A stretch of DNA of 11,515 nt from an uncultured Carnobacteriaceae bacterium (GTDB lineage Bacteria; Bacillota; Bacilli; Lactobacillales; Aerococcaceae): assembly GCA_938039195.1 (NCBI GenBank), contig CALHVK010000032.1, positions 1 through 11,515 on the forward strand, given 5' to 3'. Shown here in pieces: positions 1 through 6,407 of this stretch. The notes under the pieces were generated by a model. The model ran no database searches and was not told the origin of the DNA. It worked only from the letters and a program-made list of their open reading frames with translations. The position numbers and the translations under genes were made by a program. Numbering within the stretch: the first letter of the stretch is position 1; each line of letters begins with the position of its first letter.

Positions 1-55
1 CGTCACTATGATGATAGCCATACGGCTTTCCCGAAATCCAATTTTTATTTATACT

Positions 56-78
56 TTTTTGTCAAAAATCGACAAAAA
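56..78. repeat. Short AT-rich inverted repeat in the upstream leader
   Basis: TTTTTGTC (56-63) and GACAAAAA (71-78) form an 8 bp inverted repeat around a 7 nt spacer. It could be an operator or simply AT-rich DNA. The first 300 bases otherwise hold no gene I can support; the only elements visible are this repeat, a WalR-like box and a weak promoter. Confidence 0.25.
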
Positions 79-150
79 TTCACATTTTACCCTGTAATAT
101 TTCACAAAAAATAACGATTTATGTATCAAAAAGGTCAGTCGTTCGGGTTA

Positions 151-167
151 TGTTACAGCTTTATTAC
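151..167 (+). promoter_or_regulatory. WalR (YycF/VicR)-like box
   Basis: TGTTAC-N5-TATTAC matches the WalR consensus TGTWAH-N5-TGTWAH except for one base (A for G in the second hexamer). WalRK is known to activate pcsB-type wall hydrolase genes in Firmicutes, and this box lies about 136 bp upstream of such a gene and roughly 50 bp upstream of a candidate -10. That placement fits activation. The assignment is inferred from motif and context only. Confidence 0.45.
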
Positions 168-191
168 AAGGTATTATCAATTCAAAGAAAA

Positions 192-222
192 TCAACATCG
201 GCCTAAAGTCCTATGGTATTAT
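192..222 (+). promoter_or_regulatory. Candidate extended -10 promoter of the CHAP hydrolase gene
   Basis: TATTAT at 217-222 is preceded by an extended -10 TG (TGGTATTAT). The best -35 is weak: TCAACA at 192-197 with a 19 bp spacer. A weak -35 is what an activator-dependent promoter would show, in line with the WalR-like box upstream. It would leave an untranslated leader of about 75 nt. Confidence 0.35.
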
Positions 223-302
223 AGTACCAAGTTAAGTTTTATTAAAAGCCGTGACCGGCTACTTCGAATATATATTAGTGAGAGACATTGGAGGAAAATC
301 AC

Positions 303-1598
303 TTGAAAAAACGTTTATTAACAGTATTAGTAACAGGAACAGTATTATCATTAGGAGCTTTAGCGCCATCAGTTAGCGCGCAAGACTTCGATTCACAAAT
401 CGAAACAGTTAACTCATCAATCGCTAACATTAATGAGAAAAAATCAGCAGTTAATTCTACAATCGATTCATTAGCGAAAGAATTATCTGATGTACAAACT
501 AAAATCGATGCAACTCAAGCTAAAAAAGCTGAAGTTCAAGAAGCAATTGAAACATTAAAAGCTGAAATTGCTAAATTAGAAAAAGTAATCGCAGAACGTA
601 ACTCACGTTTAGAAGAACAAGCTCGTTCAGTACAAACAAACGGCGCTCGTTCATACTTAGATTTCTTATTAAACGCTGAAAGCTTATCAGATGCGGTTAG
701 CCGTATCGGTGTTGTAATGGATTTAATGAGCGCAAACCGCGAATTAATGCAACAACAAGCTGAAGACAAAAAACAAGTAGAATCTAAAGAAGAAGCTCAA
801 CAAGAAAAATTAGCTGAACAAGAAGCAGCTGAAAAAGAATTAGCTTCATTACAAACAGAATTAAATGATACTTTCTCTAAAAACAAAGTATTATTAGCAA
901 ACCTTTCTCAAGAAGAGTTAGCTGAAATCGCAAAACGTGACGGATTAGTTGCTGAAAAAGAAGCTTTCCAAAAACGTTTAGCTGAAGAAAAAGCAAAAGC
1001 AGAAGCAGAAGCAGCTCGTATTGCTGAAGCATCTCGTCAAGCTTTAGCAGCTCAAGCTTCACAATCACAAACAACTGCTACACAAACTTCATATGAAGCA
1101 CCTGCACCTGCAGCAGCTAGCACAGCTTCAACAAGTACAGCTTCAACTTCAAGCTCTACTTCAACACCAGCTCCAGCAGCACAAACATCAAGCTACACTT
1201 ACACAACTGGTGGAGGATTCCCAGCAGTTGACCCAAGTTTCCGTGCAGCGATCAACGGTGGTTACTTCGGACAATGTACTTACTACGTATTTAACCGTAT
1301 GGCACAAGTTGGTACTCCAATCGGACACAGCATGATGGGTAACGCGGCTGAATGGCCAGCATACGCTCGTAGCTATGGATACTCAGTATCTAACTCACCT
1401 TCAGCTGGTTCAGCAATCGTATTCCAACAAGGTTTAGCAGGTGCTGACCCAACTTACGGACACGTAGCATTCGTAGAAGCAGTTAACGCAGATGGTTCAT
1501 TATACATCTCTGAAATGAACGTACGTGGATTAAACGTAATCTCTTACCGTACAATCCCAGCAAGCGTTGCAGCTCGCGCAACTTACATCCGTTTCTAA
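303..1598 (+). CDS. pcsB: PcsB-like secreted peptidoglycan hydrolase (coiled coil + CHAP domain)
   Basis: Exported cell-wall hydrolase of 431 residues, probably cutting septal peptidoglycan at division as PcsB does with FtsEX in streptococci. A TTG start at 303 is chosen because GGAGG (290-294) sits 8 nt upstream and translation then begins directly with a signal peptide (MKKRLLTVLVTGTVLS..., predicted cleavage after SVSA). The first TTG at 288 would put the ribosome site inside the gene. Residues about 28-235 are a long Ala/Glu/Lys/Gln-rich coiled coil. Residues about 245-300 are a low-complexity Ala/Ser/Thr/Pro linker. The C-terminal ~125 residues are a CHAP domain with Cys325 (GQCTYY), His387 (YGHVAF), and Glu404 and Asn406 (ISEMN) as the expected catalytic set. 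Codon use is strongly biased (TTA, GAA, AAA), suggesting high expression. The exact orthology to PcsB rather than another CHAP hydrolase is inferred from architecture. Confidence 0.88.
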   Translation: MKKRLLTVLVTGTVLSLGALAPSVSAQDFDSQIETVNSSIANINEKKSAVNSTIDSLAKELSDVQTKIDATQAKKAEVQEAIETLKAEIAKLEKVIAERNSRLEEQARSVQTNGARSYLDFLLNAESLSDAVSRIGVVMDLMSANRELMQQQAEDKKQVESKEEAQQEKLAEQEAAEKELASLQTELNDTFSKNKVLLANLSQEELAEIAKRDGLVAEKEAFQKRLAEEKAKAEAEAARIAEASRQALAAQASQSQTTATQTSYEAPAPAAASTASTSTASTSSSTSTPAPAAQTSSYTYTTGGGFPAVDPSFRAAINGGYFGQCTYYVFNRMAQVGTPIGHSMMGNAAEWPAYARSYGYSVSNSPSAGSAIVFQQGLAGADPTYGHVAFVEAVNADGSLYISEMNVRGLNVISYRTIPASVAARATYIRF

Positions 1599-1612
1599 TA
1601 TGAAATGAAATA

Positions 1613-1640
1613 ACCGTCTCCTTCTTGGGAGGCGGTTTTT
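1613..1640 (+). terminator. Rho-independent terminator after the CHAP hydrolase
   Basis: ACCGTCTCC (1613-1621) pairs with GGAGGCGGT (1628-1636): 9 bp with one G-U pair, loop TTCTTG, followed by a T run to 1640. It starts 15 nt after the stop codon and ends a single-gene transcript. Confidence 0.9.
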
Positions 1641-1681
1641 GTTTGCCTTTTTTTGGAAAGAACCGCTTTAACAGGAATAGG

Positions 1682-1710
1682 TTGACACATCCCCTCGCAT
1701 TTCTTATGAT
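1682..1710 (+). promoter_or_regulatory. Sigma-A promoter of the first YehR-like lipoprotein
   Basis: TTGACA (1682-1687), a 17 bp spacer, then TATGAT (1705-1710): a consensus -35 and a 5/6 -10. The stretch from the -10 to the start codon is nearly identical to that before the second lipoprotein, so promoter and gene were duplicated together. Confidence 0.85.
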
Positions 1711-1741
1711 AAAGACAAGTCAGATTTAAAGGAGTATTTTA

Positions 1742-2218
1742 ATGAAGAAAATTTTGAAATTATCCATTTTATTATTTGGAGTATTATTTGTTTTACTAGG
1801 TTGTAGCTCAGAAACAAAAAGTGAATTTACTTTAGATTTAAGTGATATAAAACAAAAAATAACCTATGTATACGATAAAGAAAAAGATTCAGTTTCATCT
1901 ATAACATTTAATCTCATCTACGACATTTCAAAAAGTAAAGATATTGAAGAAAAAGCACGTAGTACCGCAAAACTAATAGTAGACGACGCGAATGGAATTG
2001 AAGGGGTTAAAGTCACTCAATCTGATAGTGCAAAAGAACTAAAGATAACGATTGAAGTGGATCTAAAGAAGTTCAACTATGATGATGAGAAGACAGCTGC
2101 TAAAGCACCAGCTCTCTATAGTAGTGTTCATACAGCGGTAATAAAGAAAAATGATATTTATAGCTTTGAAGAATCTAAAAAGAGTATTTTAAAAGAAGGA
2201 TTTAAAGAAGTGAAATAG
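1742..2218 (+). CDS. YehR/DUF1307-family lipoprotein, copy 1
   Basis: Surface lipoprotein of 158 residues. The N-terminus MKKILKLSILLFGVLF leads to a lipobox VLLGC with Cys21 as the lipidated residue. The body carries family marks also seen in E. coli YehR: ITYVYDKEKDSV near the start, GIEGVKV in the middle, and an EGFKEVK C-terminus. Length (about 150) fits the family. YehR/DUF1307 proteins have no established biochemical function, so none is assigned. An AAGGAG site about 8 nt ahead supports the ATG. It has its own promoter and terminator and is the first of three adjacent paralogues. It is the most diverged of the three in the mature domain, since copies 2 and 3 share VLQ, RDE and SRxKAP features that it lacks. 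Confidence 0.85.
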   Translation: MKKILKLSILLFGVLFVLLGCSSETKSEFTLDLSDIKQKITYVYDKEKDSVSSITFNLIYDISKSKDIEEKARSTAKLIVDDANGIEGVKVTQSDSAKELKITIEVDLKKFNYDDEKTAAKAPALYSSVHTAVIKKNDIYSFEESKKSILKEGFKEVK

Positions 2219-2227
2219 TCGAATAGA

Positions 2228-2263
2228 AACTTGGATTGCAGTGAATGGAATCCAAGTTTTTTT
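2228..2263 (+). terminator. Terminator after lipoprotein copy 1
   Basis: AACTTGGATT (2228-2237) and AATCCAAGTT (2249-2258) form a perfect 10 bp stem with an 11 nt loop and a T run to 2263. The same stem sequence recurs after lipoprotein copy 3, so the terminator belongs to the duplicated unit. Confidence 0.9.
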
Positions 2264-2293
2264 ATAAATGACGAGTGTGGACTTCAACAGAAT

Positions 2294-2322
2294 TTGACAA
2301 ACGATAGCTCATTTTCTATGAT
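2294..2322 (+). promoter_or_regulatory. Sigma-A promoter of lipoprotein copies 2 and 3
   Basis: TTGACA (2294-2299), a 17 bp spacer, and TATGAT (2317-2322). Same hexamers and spacing as the promoter before copy 1. The downstream leader (GGCAAGTCAGATTAAAGGGAG against GACAAGTCAGATTTAAAGGAG, compared in part) is also shared. Confidence 0.85.
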
Positions 2323-2353
2323 AAAGGCAAGTCAGATTAAAGGGAGTATATTA

Positions 2354-2830
2354 ATGAAGAAAATCTTGAAATTATCCATTTTATTATTGGGGGCATTATT
2401 TGTTTTACTAGGTTGTAGCTCAGAAACAAAAAGTGAATTTGTGTTACAAAAGACGGCTAGTAAGACGAAATTAACCTATGTATATGATAAAGAGAAAGAT
2501 TCAGTTTCGAAACTAACGATGGAAATTGTCTACGATATCACCAAAGATGAACAGTACACAGAAGCCGTGCGTAATCAGCGAGACGAGGCTGTAGCGGAGA
2601 TGGAAGGAATCGAAGGTGTTACATTCACTAAAAAGGACGATAATAACTATATTACGCTAAATGTTGAAATCGATGTTAATAAATTTAAGTTCGATGATGC
2701 GGCAAGTCGCAAAAAAGCGCCAATGCTCTATAATACCGTTAATGCAGCTTTGAAAAGAAAAGATAATATTGTTAGCTACCAATTATCTAAAGACGCTATT
2801 TTAGAATACGAGTTTAAAGAAGTGAAATAA
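2354..2830 (+). CDS. YehR/DUF1307-family lipoprotein, copy 2
   Basis: Paralogue of the preceding lipoprotein, also 158 residues. It begins MKKILKLSILLLGALF with lipobox VLLGC (Cys21) followed by SSETKSEF, a stretch shared with copy 1. The mature part keeps LTYVYDKEKDSV, GIEGV and a C-terminal FKEVK but is otherwise clearly diverged. The ATG at 2354 is chosen over an upstream in-frame TTG at 2231 because that TTG lies inside the previous terminator, while 2354 has an AAGGGAG site and the lipoprotein signal. It is co-transcribed with copy 3, whose start is 14 nt after this stop. Function unknown beyond a membrane-anchored extracytoplasmic location. Confidence 0.85.
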   Translation: MKKILKLSILLLGALFVLLGCSSETKSEFVLQKTASKTKLTYVYDKEKDSVSKLTMEIVYDITKDEQYTEAVRNQRDEAVAEMEGIEGVTFTKKDDNNYITLNVEIDVNKFKFDDAASRKKAPMLYNTVNAALKRKDNIVSYQLSKDAILEYEFKEVK

Positions 2831-2844
2831 AGGAGAGTTTTCTA

Positions 2845-3330
2845 ATGAAGAAAATCTTGAAATTATCCATTGTACTATTGGGGGCGGTATTCGTATTACT
2901 AGGATGCCGATCAGAAAGTAAATCAGTCTTTGTTTTACAAACAGAACATTCGAAGGTCACTTATACCTATGTATATGACAAAGGAAATGACACAGTTTTA
3001 TCTCTAACAACCGATGTAGTAGTACGTTTGTCAGGGGTTCAGGAATTTGCAACAGCAACACGTCAAAAACGAGACGAACTCGTGAATCAAATGAAAGATA
3101 TCGAAGGTGTAAAAGTTACTACGTCAGATGGTGAAGATGCAATAGGTTTCACTATTGAAATAGACGTGAAAAAGTTCAAATTGGATGACGCAGAAAGTCG
3201 TGAAAAAGCGCCAAGTTTATATCAAACAATGGATACCGCGCTGGTTAAGAAAGATGATAAAGTAAGTTTTTCAGCATCTAAAGAAAGTGTTGAACGTCTT
3301 GGACTTGTGGAACAAAAAGAAGAAAAATAA
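2845..3330 (+). CDS. YehR/DUF1307-family lipoprotein, copy 3
   Basis: Third tandem paralogue, 161 residues, with MKKILKLSIVLLGAVF and lipobox VLLGC (Cys21). It follows copy 2 by 14 nt with AAGGAG 9 nt before the ATG and has no separate promoter, so it is the second gene of an operon. YTYVYDKGNDTV, DIEGVKV and SREKAP align with copy 2, making copies 2 and 3 the closest pair. It differs from the other two at the C-terminus: the family FKEVK ending is replaced by a charged GLVEQKEEK tail. The molecular role of the family is not known. Confidence 0.83.
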   Translation: MKKILKLSIVLLGAVFVLLGCRSESKSVFVLQTEHSKVTYTYVYDKGNDTVLSLTTDVVVRLSGVQEFATATRQKRDELVNQMKDIEGVKVTTSDGEDAIGFTIEIDVKKFKLDDAESREKAPSLYQTMDTALVKKDDKVSFSASKESVERLGLVEQKEEK

Positions 3331-3339
3331 ATATAGAAG

Positions 3340-3376
3340 AACTTGGATTGCAGCTAACGTAATCCAAGTTTTTTTT
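3340..3376 (+). terminator. Terminator after lipoprotein copy 3
   Basis: AACTTGGATT (3340-3349) with AATCCAAGTT (3361-3370), 10 bp and an 11 nt loop, then eight T residues. The stem is identical to the terminator after copy 1 while most of the loop differs. Confidence 0.9.
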
Positions 3377-3419
3377 ATTGGAGAAACAGCATAAATGCAG
3401 CTTTATTGAGGCAGAGAGA

Positions 3420-3448
3420 TTGCCTAACGGACGGGGAGGTGCTAAAAT
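3420..3448 (+). promoter_or_regulatory. Promoter driving the FMN riboswitch and ribU
   Basis: TTGCCT (3420-3425), a 17 bp spacer, and TAAAAT (3443-3448) with an extended -10 TG (TGCTAAAAT). An inverted repeat AGGCA-N7-TGCCT (3409-3425) overlaps the -35. Transcription would begin just before the riboswitch. Confidence 0.7.
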
Positions 3449-3462
3449 ACAAACATAAATAA

Positions 3463-3571
3463 CATTTTCGGGGCAAGGTGAAATTCCTGACCGGTGGTAT
3501 AGTCCACGAGCCGATTGGCATGATCTGGTGTGATTCCAGAACCGATAGTATAGTCTAGATGTGAGAAAATG
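3463..3571 (+). ncRNA. FMN riboswitch (RFN element) aptamer
   Basis: The stretch shows the conserved blocks of the RFN element: CGGGGCAAGGTGAAATTCC, then ACCGGTGGTATAGTCC, CACGAGCC, GGTGTGATTCC, ACCGATAGTATAGTC and GATGTGAGAAAATG. The closing P1 helix is a perfect 7 bp pair, CATTTTC (3463-3469) with GAAAATG (3565-3571). RFN elements bind flavin mononucleotide and switch off riboflavin synthesis or uptake genes. Here the next gene is ribU, which fits. Confidence 0.95.
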
Positions 3572-3635
3572 GCACTATTTCAACAAGTCTATTTGACGAG
3601 CAGTATTGAAAGGTCCATTTCAATGCTGCTTTTTT
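3567..3635 (+). terminator. FMN riboswitch expression platform: terminator with alternative antiterminator
   Basis: The terminator is GCAGTATTGAAA (3600-3611) paired with TTTCAATGCTGC (3618-3629), 12 bp with one G-U, loop GGTCCA, then T6. A competing fold can be read directly: AAATGG (3567-3572) with CCATTT (3615-3620) and, coaxially, TTTCAA (3578-3583) with TTGAAA (3606-3611). That antiterminator uses the 3' strand of P1 and both arms of the terminator. FMN binding would therefore stabilise P1, free the terminator and stop transcription before ribU; low FMN allows readthrough. Confidence 0.88.
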
Positions 3636-3689
3636 CTTTGAAACTGAGAAACAGTGCAATTTCCTTCGCCCTATGAAGGAGGACGTACC

Positions 3690-4307
3690 ATGAGTACAAA
3701 TGTAAGAAAGTCGAACAGAACATCGGCTAAAAAAATTGTTCTAGTAGGAGTTTTTGGTGCGATTAGTACCGTGTTAATGCTGTTGTCATTCAACGTACCG
3801 TTTATCCCAACATTCGTGAAGCTCGACTTCTCGGATTTACCAGTGTTGCTGGGTGGATATCTTCTTGGACCATTACACGGAAGCTTGATTGCGCTCATCA
3901 AAGTATTGCTCAACTTCCTCTATAATGGGTCAATGACCTTTGGAATCGGAGAAACAGTGAACTTAATCGGTAGCTTAAGCTTTATGTTACCAGCAGTGCT
4001 TTACTATCAACGCCGCCGTAATTTCAAATCAGCGGTAATTAGCTTAGTCATCGGTACAATTTCAGCGACAGTGGTGTTACTGACAGCGAACTATTTCGTG
4101 ATGTTCCCACTTTACGCAACAGCGATGAACTTCCCAATGGAAAAAATCGTGGCCGCAGCACATGCATTAAACCCATTTGTAACAGACTTAGGCTCATTAA
4201 TGGCATTTGCATTACTTCCATTTAATATCGTGAAGTTTGGGCTAAATAGCGTCCTTGCGATGCTCATGTACAAACGTTTAGCACAAACCTTAAAATTAGA
4301 ACATTAA
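3690..4307 (+). CDS. ribU: Riboflavin ECF transporter S component RibU
   Basis: Substrate-binding membrane subunit (205 residues) that captures riboflavin and works with the shared EcfA-A'-T energising module, which is not in this window. The ATG at 3690 has a strong GAAGGAGGA site (about 7 nt away); an upstream in-frame GTG at 3654 is not used because the ribosome site falls inside that extension. After a basic N-terminus (KSNRTSAKK) there are about six hydrophobic segments. The family hallmark FVKLDFSDLPVLLGG is present with Lys44, Asp46, Ser48, Asp49 and Pro51, followed by GPLHGSLIALIKVLLNFL and the small-residue loop GSMTFGIGE. The FMN riboswitch directly upstream independently supports riboflavin as the ligand. 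Confidence 0.95.
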   Translation: MSTNVRKSNRTSAKKIVLVGVFGAISTVLMLLSFNVPFIPTFVKLDFSDLPVLLGGYLLGPLHGSLIALIKVLLNFLYNGSMTFGIGETVNLIGSLSFMLPAVLYYQRRRNFKSAVISLVIGTISATVVLLTANYFVMFPLYATAMNFPMEKIVAAAHALNPFVTDLGSLMAFALLPFNIVKFGLNSVLAMLMYKRLAQTLKLEH

Positions 4308-4312
4308 TCCAG

Positions 4313-4337
4313 AGTCGGGCTTCGTGCCTGGCTTTTT
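4313..4337 (+). terminator. Terminator after ribU
   Basis: AGTCGGGC (4313-4320) pairs with GCCTGGCT (4326-4333), 8 bp including two G-U pairs, loop TTCGT, followed by a short T run. It ends the riboswitch-ribU transcript 5 nt after the stop codon. Confidence 0.75.
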
Positions 4338-4365
4338 GTTTAGAGGAAAATTTCTTCTATATAAT
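4336..4365 (+). promoter_or_regulatory. Promoter of the permease/chorismate mutase operon
   Basis: TTGTTT (4336-4341), 18 bp spacer, consensus TATAAT (4360-4365). The -35 overlaps the T run of the ribU terminator. The leader to the permease start is about 85 nt and contains no recognisable riboswitch or T-box. Confidence 0.65.
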
Positions 4366-4459
4366 AGTAGGAAACGGATTGAAAATTTGCGGAAACTCTT
4401 TATTTCCAATAGCAATCTATGAAAAAATGAGGTAGGATAGATAAGAATGAGGTGAACCA

Positions 4460-5932
4460 ATGAAAGGAAAAACATGGACCAAGCTGCAACTATCAATCGT
4501 TGCACTCAGCGCCGTTCTTATGGGAATGAGCGGCTATTTAACCATTACACAAGGAACATTATTTGGACTAGCGGCACCGACCGTTTCCATTCTATCCATC
4601 TTCTTTAGTAGTTTATTGCTTTGGCTCTTTGTTGCAACAGACTGGCCAAGCGTTCTCTGCTATGTGATGTTAGGCATCGGGATGCTTCCTGGAGTGAATT
4701 ACTCACAGATTTTCAGTCTGTCGTTTGGGAATACAACCTTTGTCTTCCTATTATTTACATTCTTAATGACTTACGCACTTGAACAAACGCCCGCACTTCG
4801 CCGATTCGTTGCGCGTGCACTCGGCAGCTCCTTTGCAGGGAAGTCTCCATGGCATTTTATCGGGTCCTTTTATGCCAGCGTTCTTGCGATTAGTCTCTTA
4901 ATTTCGCCAACAATTCTCTTTATGATTGTCTTCCCGATTTACGAGGAAATTATGGCGGTTCTCGGATTGAAAAAAGGGGACAGAGAGGCTTCAGTACTTC
5001 TGATCGCACTTTTTGCCACGGTGGCAATCGGTACAGCGATGACGCCGATTAACCACGTCTTCTCGGTAACCGCGATGGCACTTTACAAAAATGCAACCGG
5101 AATCGTGATTTCCAACGCGCAATATATGATGATTGGCATTCCAGCCGGACTCGTGCTCTTTATCGCGATGGGCGTTGCTCTTAGAACTATTTGGAGAGTG
5201 GATTTGTCAAACGTAGAAATGAAACCACTCGAATCCCTCGACTCCCTTCCTGCCAAATCAAAACGTGAAACGGCAACAGTGTTGATTTTCATGGGAGTCG
5301 TCTTATTATGGGTGCTTCCAGAACTCGTCGGAGGATTCTTACCTGACGTTGCAGCCTTCCTGAAAACAGCTGGAATGGCATTTCCACCGATGATTGGGGT
5401 TATCCTGATGGCGATTCTGTCATTTGACGGGAAACCACTCTTATCGATTCAAGAAGGACTTCAAAAGGGCGTGTACTGGCCAAGTATGTTCCTAGTAGGA
5501 GCCACTCTAAGCATGGGAACTCTTGTCACAAAACCGGAATTAGGAGTCATCGGACTTCTTGAAAGTTCACTCGTACCCGTATTTGCGACACTAGCTCCAA
5601 TTCTTGTCGTTATCATCTTCGTCCTCTGGGCAGGATTACAAACGAATGTCTCTTCAAACTTAGTCACCGTATCGGTCGTCACAACTGTATTAACGACCGT
5701 CTATGCGACAGGGTCTGTGGATGTACAAGCGGGGACGATTGCCTGCTTGATTGGATTCATGGCGAGCCTTGCCTTCATGACACCGCCAAGTATGCCGTAT
5801 GTAGCGATTTCGGTCGGTTCTGGTTGGACGAATGCAAAAGATGCCTTTGTATACGGAGGAGGCCTATTTTTACTCAGCGCTGCAAGTGCAATTATGGTAG
5901 GCTACCCATTAGGCGTTTTCTTTGGAATTTAA
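4460..5932 (+). CDS. SLC13/DASS-type membrane permease
   Basis: Polytopic membrane protein of 490 residues with about 12 hydrophobic segments, probably a sodium-coupled anion or dicarboxylate carrier of the divalent anion:sodium symporter (SLC13) type. It shows the two-repeat pattern of that fold: a first hairpin loop around GTAMTPINHVF (Thr195-Pro196-Ile197-Asn198) and a second around TNVSSNLVTVSV (Ser398-Ser399-Asn400), in the positions where DASS proteins carry Ser-Asn-Thr motifs. The classical SNT is not exact in either loop, so the substrate cannot be read from sequence. GAGGTG 5 nt before the ATG supports the start. The chorismate mutase gene follows after 16 nt without a terminator, so the two are co-transcribed. 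Codon use is noticeably richer in C-ending codons than in the lipoprotein cluster. Citrate, succinate or another organic anion are all possible. Confidence 0.75.
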   Translation: MKGKTWTKLQLSIVALSAVLMGMSGYLTITQGTLFGLAAPTVSILSIFFSSLLLWLFVATDWPSVLCYVMLGIGMLPGVNYSQIFSLSFGNTTFVFLLFTFLMTYALEQTPALRRFVARALGSSFAGKSPWHFIGSFYASVLAISLLISPTILFMIVFPIYEEIMAVLGLKKGDREASVLLIALFATVAIGTAMTPINHVFSVTAMALYKNATGIVISNAQYMMIGIPAGLVLFIAMGVALRTIWRVDLSNVEMKPLESLDSLPAKSKRETATVLIFMGVVLLWVLPELVGGFLPDVAAFLKTAGMAFPPMIGVILMAILSFDGKPLLSIQEGLQKGVYWPSMFLVGATLSMGTLVTKPELGVIGLLESSLVPVFATLAPILVVIIFVLWAGLQTNVSSNLVTVSVVTTVLTTVYATGSVDVQAGTIACLIGFMASLAFMTPPSMPYVAISVGSGWTNAKDAFVYGGGLFLLSAASAIMVGYPLGVFFGI

Positions 5933-5948
5933 ATGAGGAGGAAATCTT

Positions 5949-6215
5949 TTGTTAGAAAAACAACGCACAGAAATTGATGCGATTGACCGCGAGATTGTGG
6001 CGCTCTTTGAACGCCGCATGCAAGTCGTTGTCGATGTCGCTCGTATTAAAAAAGAAAATGGCATCGCGATTTTAGATGCGAATCGCGAGAAAGAAGTGAT
6101 TGCCAAGGTGCAATCGTACTTAAAAGATGCCACATTGAAAGAAGAATTGGCAGAAGCATATGAGACGTTGATGAAAGTCTCTAAGGACTATCAGAAAAAA
6201 AGAATGAATGACTAA
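5949..6215 (+). CDS. Stand-alone chorismate mutase, AroQ class
   Basis: All-helical enzyme of 88 residues converting chorismate to prephenate, the branch step toward phenylalanine and tyrosine. The start is a TTG with GAGGAGG 7-8 nt upstream. Aligning by eye to the E. coli P-protein mutase domain, every key active-site residue has a match: Arg6 (R11), Arg22 (R28), Lys34 (K39), Asp43 (D48), Arg46 (R51), Glu47 (E52), Ser78 (S84) and Gln82 (Q88). Typical motifs are REKxxAID-like QRTEIDAID, ERRMQVV, ARIKKENG and LDANREKE. It has no fused prephenate dehydratase, dehydrogenase or DAHP synthase domain and no signal peptide, so it is a cytoplasmic monofunctional enzyme. It is the second gene of an operon with the permease; the functional reason is unclear. 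Confidence 0.93.
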   Translation: MLEKQRTEIDAIDREIVALFERRMQVVVDVARIKKENGIAILDANREKEVIAKVQSYLKDATLKEELAEAYETLMKVSKDYQKKRMND

Positions 6216-6221
6216 TAGAGC

Positions 6222-6289
6222 AAATCTCTTAGATATCACGTGATTACTGTAGATCTTTGTGTGAGGTAATCCTATCTAAGAGATTTTTT
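6222..6289 (+). terminator. Two-tier terminator hairpin after the chorismate mutase
   Basis: AAATCTCTTAGATA (6222-6235) pairs with TATCTAAGAGATTT (6273-6286), 14 bp, and inside it GATTAC (6242-6247) pairs with GTAATC (6266-6271). A T run follows to 6289. The hairpin is longer than a typical terminator, but the basal stem plus T run is canonical. Confidence 0.85.
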
Positions 6290-6357
6290 ATATTTTCACT
6301 GTATTAAAAGGAAATTCTGTTCCTTCAAGAAAAAGGGTGTTATTGGCAGGAGAAGAG

Positions 6358-6366
6358 TGCTAGAAT
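6358..6366 (+). promoter_or_regulatory. Candidate extended -10 promoter of the fucosidase-helicase operon
   Basis: TGCTAGAAT is an extended -10 (TGn + TAGAAT, 5/6). No good -35 lies at 16-18 bp; TTGGCA at 6343-6348 is too close (12 bp). The distance to the start codon is about 40 nt. Confidence 0.4.
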
Positions 6367-6407
6367 AACAGTAGATAAAGGCATTGGTGTAAAGGAGTGG
6401 AGGGGCA

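Noticed and set aside
1..21. Possible start of a leftward gene (minus-strand ATG at 21, reading MAIIIVT) with a promoter-like TTGTCG-N16-TATAAA at 75-48
   Set aside because: Only seven codons are visible and the ribosome site is poor. It may be real but cannot be supported from this window.
121..306. 61-codon + strand reading frame upstream of the CHAP hydrolase
   Set aside because: It has no ribosome binding site, overlaps the WalR-like box, promoter and ribosome site of the real gene, and its composition is unlike a protein of any family I know.
2231..2353. N-terminal extension of lipoprotein copy 2 from a TTG at 2231
   Set aside because: The extension would translate the terminator and promoter region and bury the lipoprotein signal. 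The ATG at 2354 with its ribosome site is clearly the start.
1742..3330. The repeated lipoprotein starts as a CRISPR-like or short tandem repeat
   Set aside because: The repeats are the conserved signal-peptide coding regions of three full-length genes about 500 bp apart, not an array.
3654..3689. GTG start 12 codons upstream for ribU
   Set aside because: The strong GAAGGAGGA site lies inside this extension, 7 nt before the ATG at 3690.
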